Origin: Streptomyces flavidovirens DSM 40150
Lineage (GTDB): Bacteria; Actinomycetota; Actinomycetes; Streptomycetales; Streptomycetaceae
DNA length: 64,000 nt
NCBI RefSeq assembly: GCF_000429085.1
Contig: NZ_AUBE01000012.1
Coordinates: 124,001 to 188,000, forward strand
Direction: 5' to 3'
This document shows, in pieces, positions 62,555-64,000 of this stretch. The position numbers and the translations under genes were made by a program. Below the pieces are notes generated by a model, which worked only from the letters and a program-made list of their open reading frames with translations, did no database searches and was not told the DNA's origin. The number at the start of each line of letters is the position of its first letter. The first letter of the stretch is position 1.

Positions 62555-63052
62555 TCAGACGACGCCGGACTCGGCGATGGTGACCTTGGCCTTCGGCTTG
62601 CCGCTGGACGTGCCGTAGCTCTCGATCTTCTTCACGAGCTCCATGCTCGCCTCGTCGGCCACCTCGCCGAACACGACGTGCTTGCCGTCCAGCCACGGCG
62701 TGACCACGGTGGTGATGAAGAACTGCGAGCCGTTGGTGTTCCGGCCGGCGTTGGCCATCGACAGCAGGCCCGGCTTGTTGTGCGTGAGCTTGAAGTTCTC
62801 GTCGGCGAACTTCTCGCCGTAGATGCTCTTGCCGCCGGTGCCGTCGCCCCGCGTGAAGTCGCCGCCCTGCAGCATGAACGCGGGGATGATCCGGTGGAAG
62901 GAGGAACCGGCGTAGCCGAAGCCCTTCTCGCCGGTGGCCAGCGCGCGGAAGTTCTCCACCGTCTGGGGGACCACGTCGTCGAACAGGTTGAAGGTGATCC
63001 GCCCGGCGGGCTCGTCGTTGATGGTGATGTCGAAGTAAGCCTTGATCGTCAT
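62555..63052 (-). CDS. Cyclophilin-type peptidyl-prolyl cis-trans isomerase
   Basis: 165 residues: a small, cytoplasmic cyclophilin with FDDVVPQTVENFRALATGEKG, SSFHRIIPAFMLQGGDFTRGDGTGG, SMANAGRNTNGSQFFITT and LDGKHVVFGEV. The catalytic Arg is in FHRIIP. It speeds proline isomerisation during folding. The ATG is at 63052; upstream open sequence is unrelated. Known streptomycete cyclophilins (PpiA) have this size. Confidence 0.94.
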   Translation of the reverse strand: MTIKAYFDITINDEPAGRITFNLFDDVVPQTVENFRALATGEKGFGYAGSSFHRIIPAFMLQGGDFTRGDGTGGKSIYGEKFADENFKLTHNKPGLLSMANAGRNTNGSQFFITTVVTPWLDGKHVVFGEVADEASMELVKKIESYGTSSGKPKAKVTIAESGVV

Positions 63053-63277
63053 GGTTCTATCCTGACATCCCGGACGGCATCCCGTGCATCCGGCACCCGT
63101 GGAGGCGTTTCGGGAGTCCGCCGGCGAGGCCGATGGCATATGCCACAAGCACCACCGTATCGAGTGTTGCCAAATGCCTTACGGGCCGTTCCCCGCTGTG
63201 CCACAGTCGTAACTGGTCCATCCATACTGGCCCATCCATCCAGACCTGGCCCGGCCGCGCGTGTATCGGAGTACGAC

Positions 63278-64000
63278 ATGCCGTCCCATCTGTTCGCGGA
63301 CCGTCCGGCGTCCCAGCCACCTGAGCGGGGCTCCGTCGACGCACTGATCTCGCAGACCCGTCGGCTGCGTGTCGACGTGGACGCGGTGCGCCGGGACGCG
63401 GTCGCGGTGGACGACGAAGACCCGCAGGGGCGCTGGCAGCGGGCACTGTGCGACCTGGCGGTTCATCAACTCGACGATCTGGGCGCCCACTTGGGACAGC
63501 TCAAGGCCGGGCTGCCCGCCCGGGCCGGGGAAGCACCGGCCGGCCGGCCCCCGGCCGCCATGGGCACGTCGTTACTCAGCCGGGTCGGCAGCGCCGAGTG
63601 GAACCTCCTGACCGACGAGGCGAGCTGGTCCGACGAGCTGTACGAGATCTTCGGCCGTACGCCCGAGAGCGGGCCACTGACCCTCGACGAGCTGCCGTCC
63701 ATGCTGTTCGCCGAGGACCAGGGCTTCCTCGCCGCGATGGTCACCGACTGCCTGGTCGACGGGAAGCCGATCGACGGCGAGTTCCGCATCGTGCGCGCCG
63801 ACGGCGTCGTACGGACCCTTCACATGATGGGCGAGCCGGTACTCGACTCGGACGGCTGCACCGCCTCCATGTGGGCGGTGCTGCGGGACGTCAGCGAGCT
63901 GCGCCGCAGCCAGCGGGCGGTGCACGAGACCCGTGACTCGCTCCAGCACCAGCAGCACATCGCGCGGACCGAGCACCGGATCGCGGTCGAGCTGCAGGAA
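63278..64000 (+). CDS. PAS-containing regulator, probably PP2C phosphatase (3' end outside window)
   Basis: At least 241 residues, open to the window edge. After a charged N-terminus (1-60), a PAS/PAC-like region runs from about residue 105 (SRVGSAEWNLLTDEASWSDELYEIFG through GEFRIVRADGVVRTLHMMGEPV). The last residues, HRIAVELQE, match the linker that precedes SpoIIE-type PP2C domains (usually followed by AxLP). Codon 99 is TTA (63572-63574), so expression probably depends on bldA. GGAG lies 9 bases before the ATG. The downstream part cannot be seen. Confidence 0.78.
   Translation, partial: MPSHLFADRPASQPPERGSVDALISQTRRLRVDVDAVRRDAVAVDDEDPQGRWQRALCDLAVHQLDDLGAHLGQLKAGLPARAGEAPAGRPPAAMGTSLLSRVGSAEWNLLTDEASWSDELYEIFGRTPESGPLTLDELPSMLFAEDQGFLAAMVTDCLVDGKPIDGEFRIVRADGVVRTLHMMGEPVLDSDGCTASMWAVLRDVSELRRSQRAVHETRDSLQHQQHIARTEHRIAVELQE

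Overview
The window is high-GC DNA with strong G/C bias at third codon positions, purine-rich ribosome binding sites and gene families typical of Streptomyces: SpoIIE-type phosphatases with STAS antagonists, a subtilisin-inhibitor-like protein, DUF4383, DUF5709 and DUF2071 proteins, a J-domain/DnaK/GrpE set and an ATP-grasp RiPP locus. Only four in-frame TTA codons were found, the pattern expected where leucine TTA codons place genes under bldA tRNA control. It reads as an accessory stretch of a Streptomyces chromosome: many paralogues of core genes, lineage-specific genes, two decaying genes, and no rRNA, tRNA, CRISPR array, transposase or phage genes.

Layout. 1-6.1 kb: a poly-HAMP hybrid histidine kinase (cut by the window start), an ANTAR/GAF/PAS/PP2C phosphatase and a STAS antagonist. 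6.2-9.2 kb: a secreted GH19 chitinase behind a DasR-like dre site, then a flavohemoprotein and a PNPOx-like protein joined by a 4-bp overlap. 9.4-13.9 kb: an RNase J-type nuclease, a spermidine-synthase-like protein, a D-Ala-D-Ala carboxypeptidase and an FBP zinc-finger protein. 13.9-19.4 kb: a STAS gene with a candidate leader peptide, divergent across a large dyad from a J-domain/dnaK/grpE operon that runs into a zinc alcohol dehydrogenase. 19.4-26.6 kb: a CapA-like protein, a lipoprotein, a graspetide precursor with its ATP-grasp maturase, a penicillin-binding protein with altered transpeptidase motifs, and a CHRD protein with a class F sortase. 26.6-32.6 kb: a poly-G island, small and hypothetical genes, and a PAS/GAF/PP2C/HATPase regulator.

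32.6-38.3 kb: a CBS protein, a transporter pseudogene fused to a second CBS module, and an ATP-grasp plus CocE/NonD hydrolase pair. 38.3-46.1 kb: a decayed PHB depolymerase, the subtilisin-inhibitor-like protein, a transglutaminase-like protein, and two large secreted proteins (PQQ-type sugar dehydrogenase; ThuA/DUF1080) ending in near-duplicate ricin-B lectin modules. 46.1-53.9 kb: another PAS/GAF/PP2C phosphatase, a DUF3048 lipoprotein, an MFS transporter, a UDP-sugar dehydrogenase and a DUF2071 protein. 53.9-64 kb: two GCS2-family ligases, DUF4383, a CBM48 protein, a phenolic-lipid-type cluster (UbiA, type III PKS, ICMT-like methyltransferase, FAD monooxygenase), Ku, a cyclophilin and a PP2C-type regulator cut by the window end.

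The best candidate for a little-described system is the graspetide locus at 21.4-24.9 kb: a TTA-containing precursor and an ATP-grasp maturase with no adjacent methyltransferase, a perfect 16-bp palindrome upstream, and a TTA-containing divergent PBP immediately downstream. Other points of interest are the UbiA-containing type III PKS cluster, the poly-G island with its stranded amidohydrolase-like fragment, and the dyad-controlled second chaperone operon.
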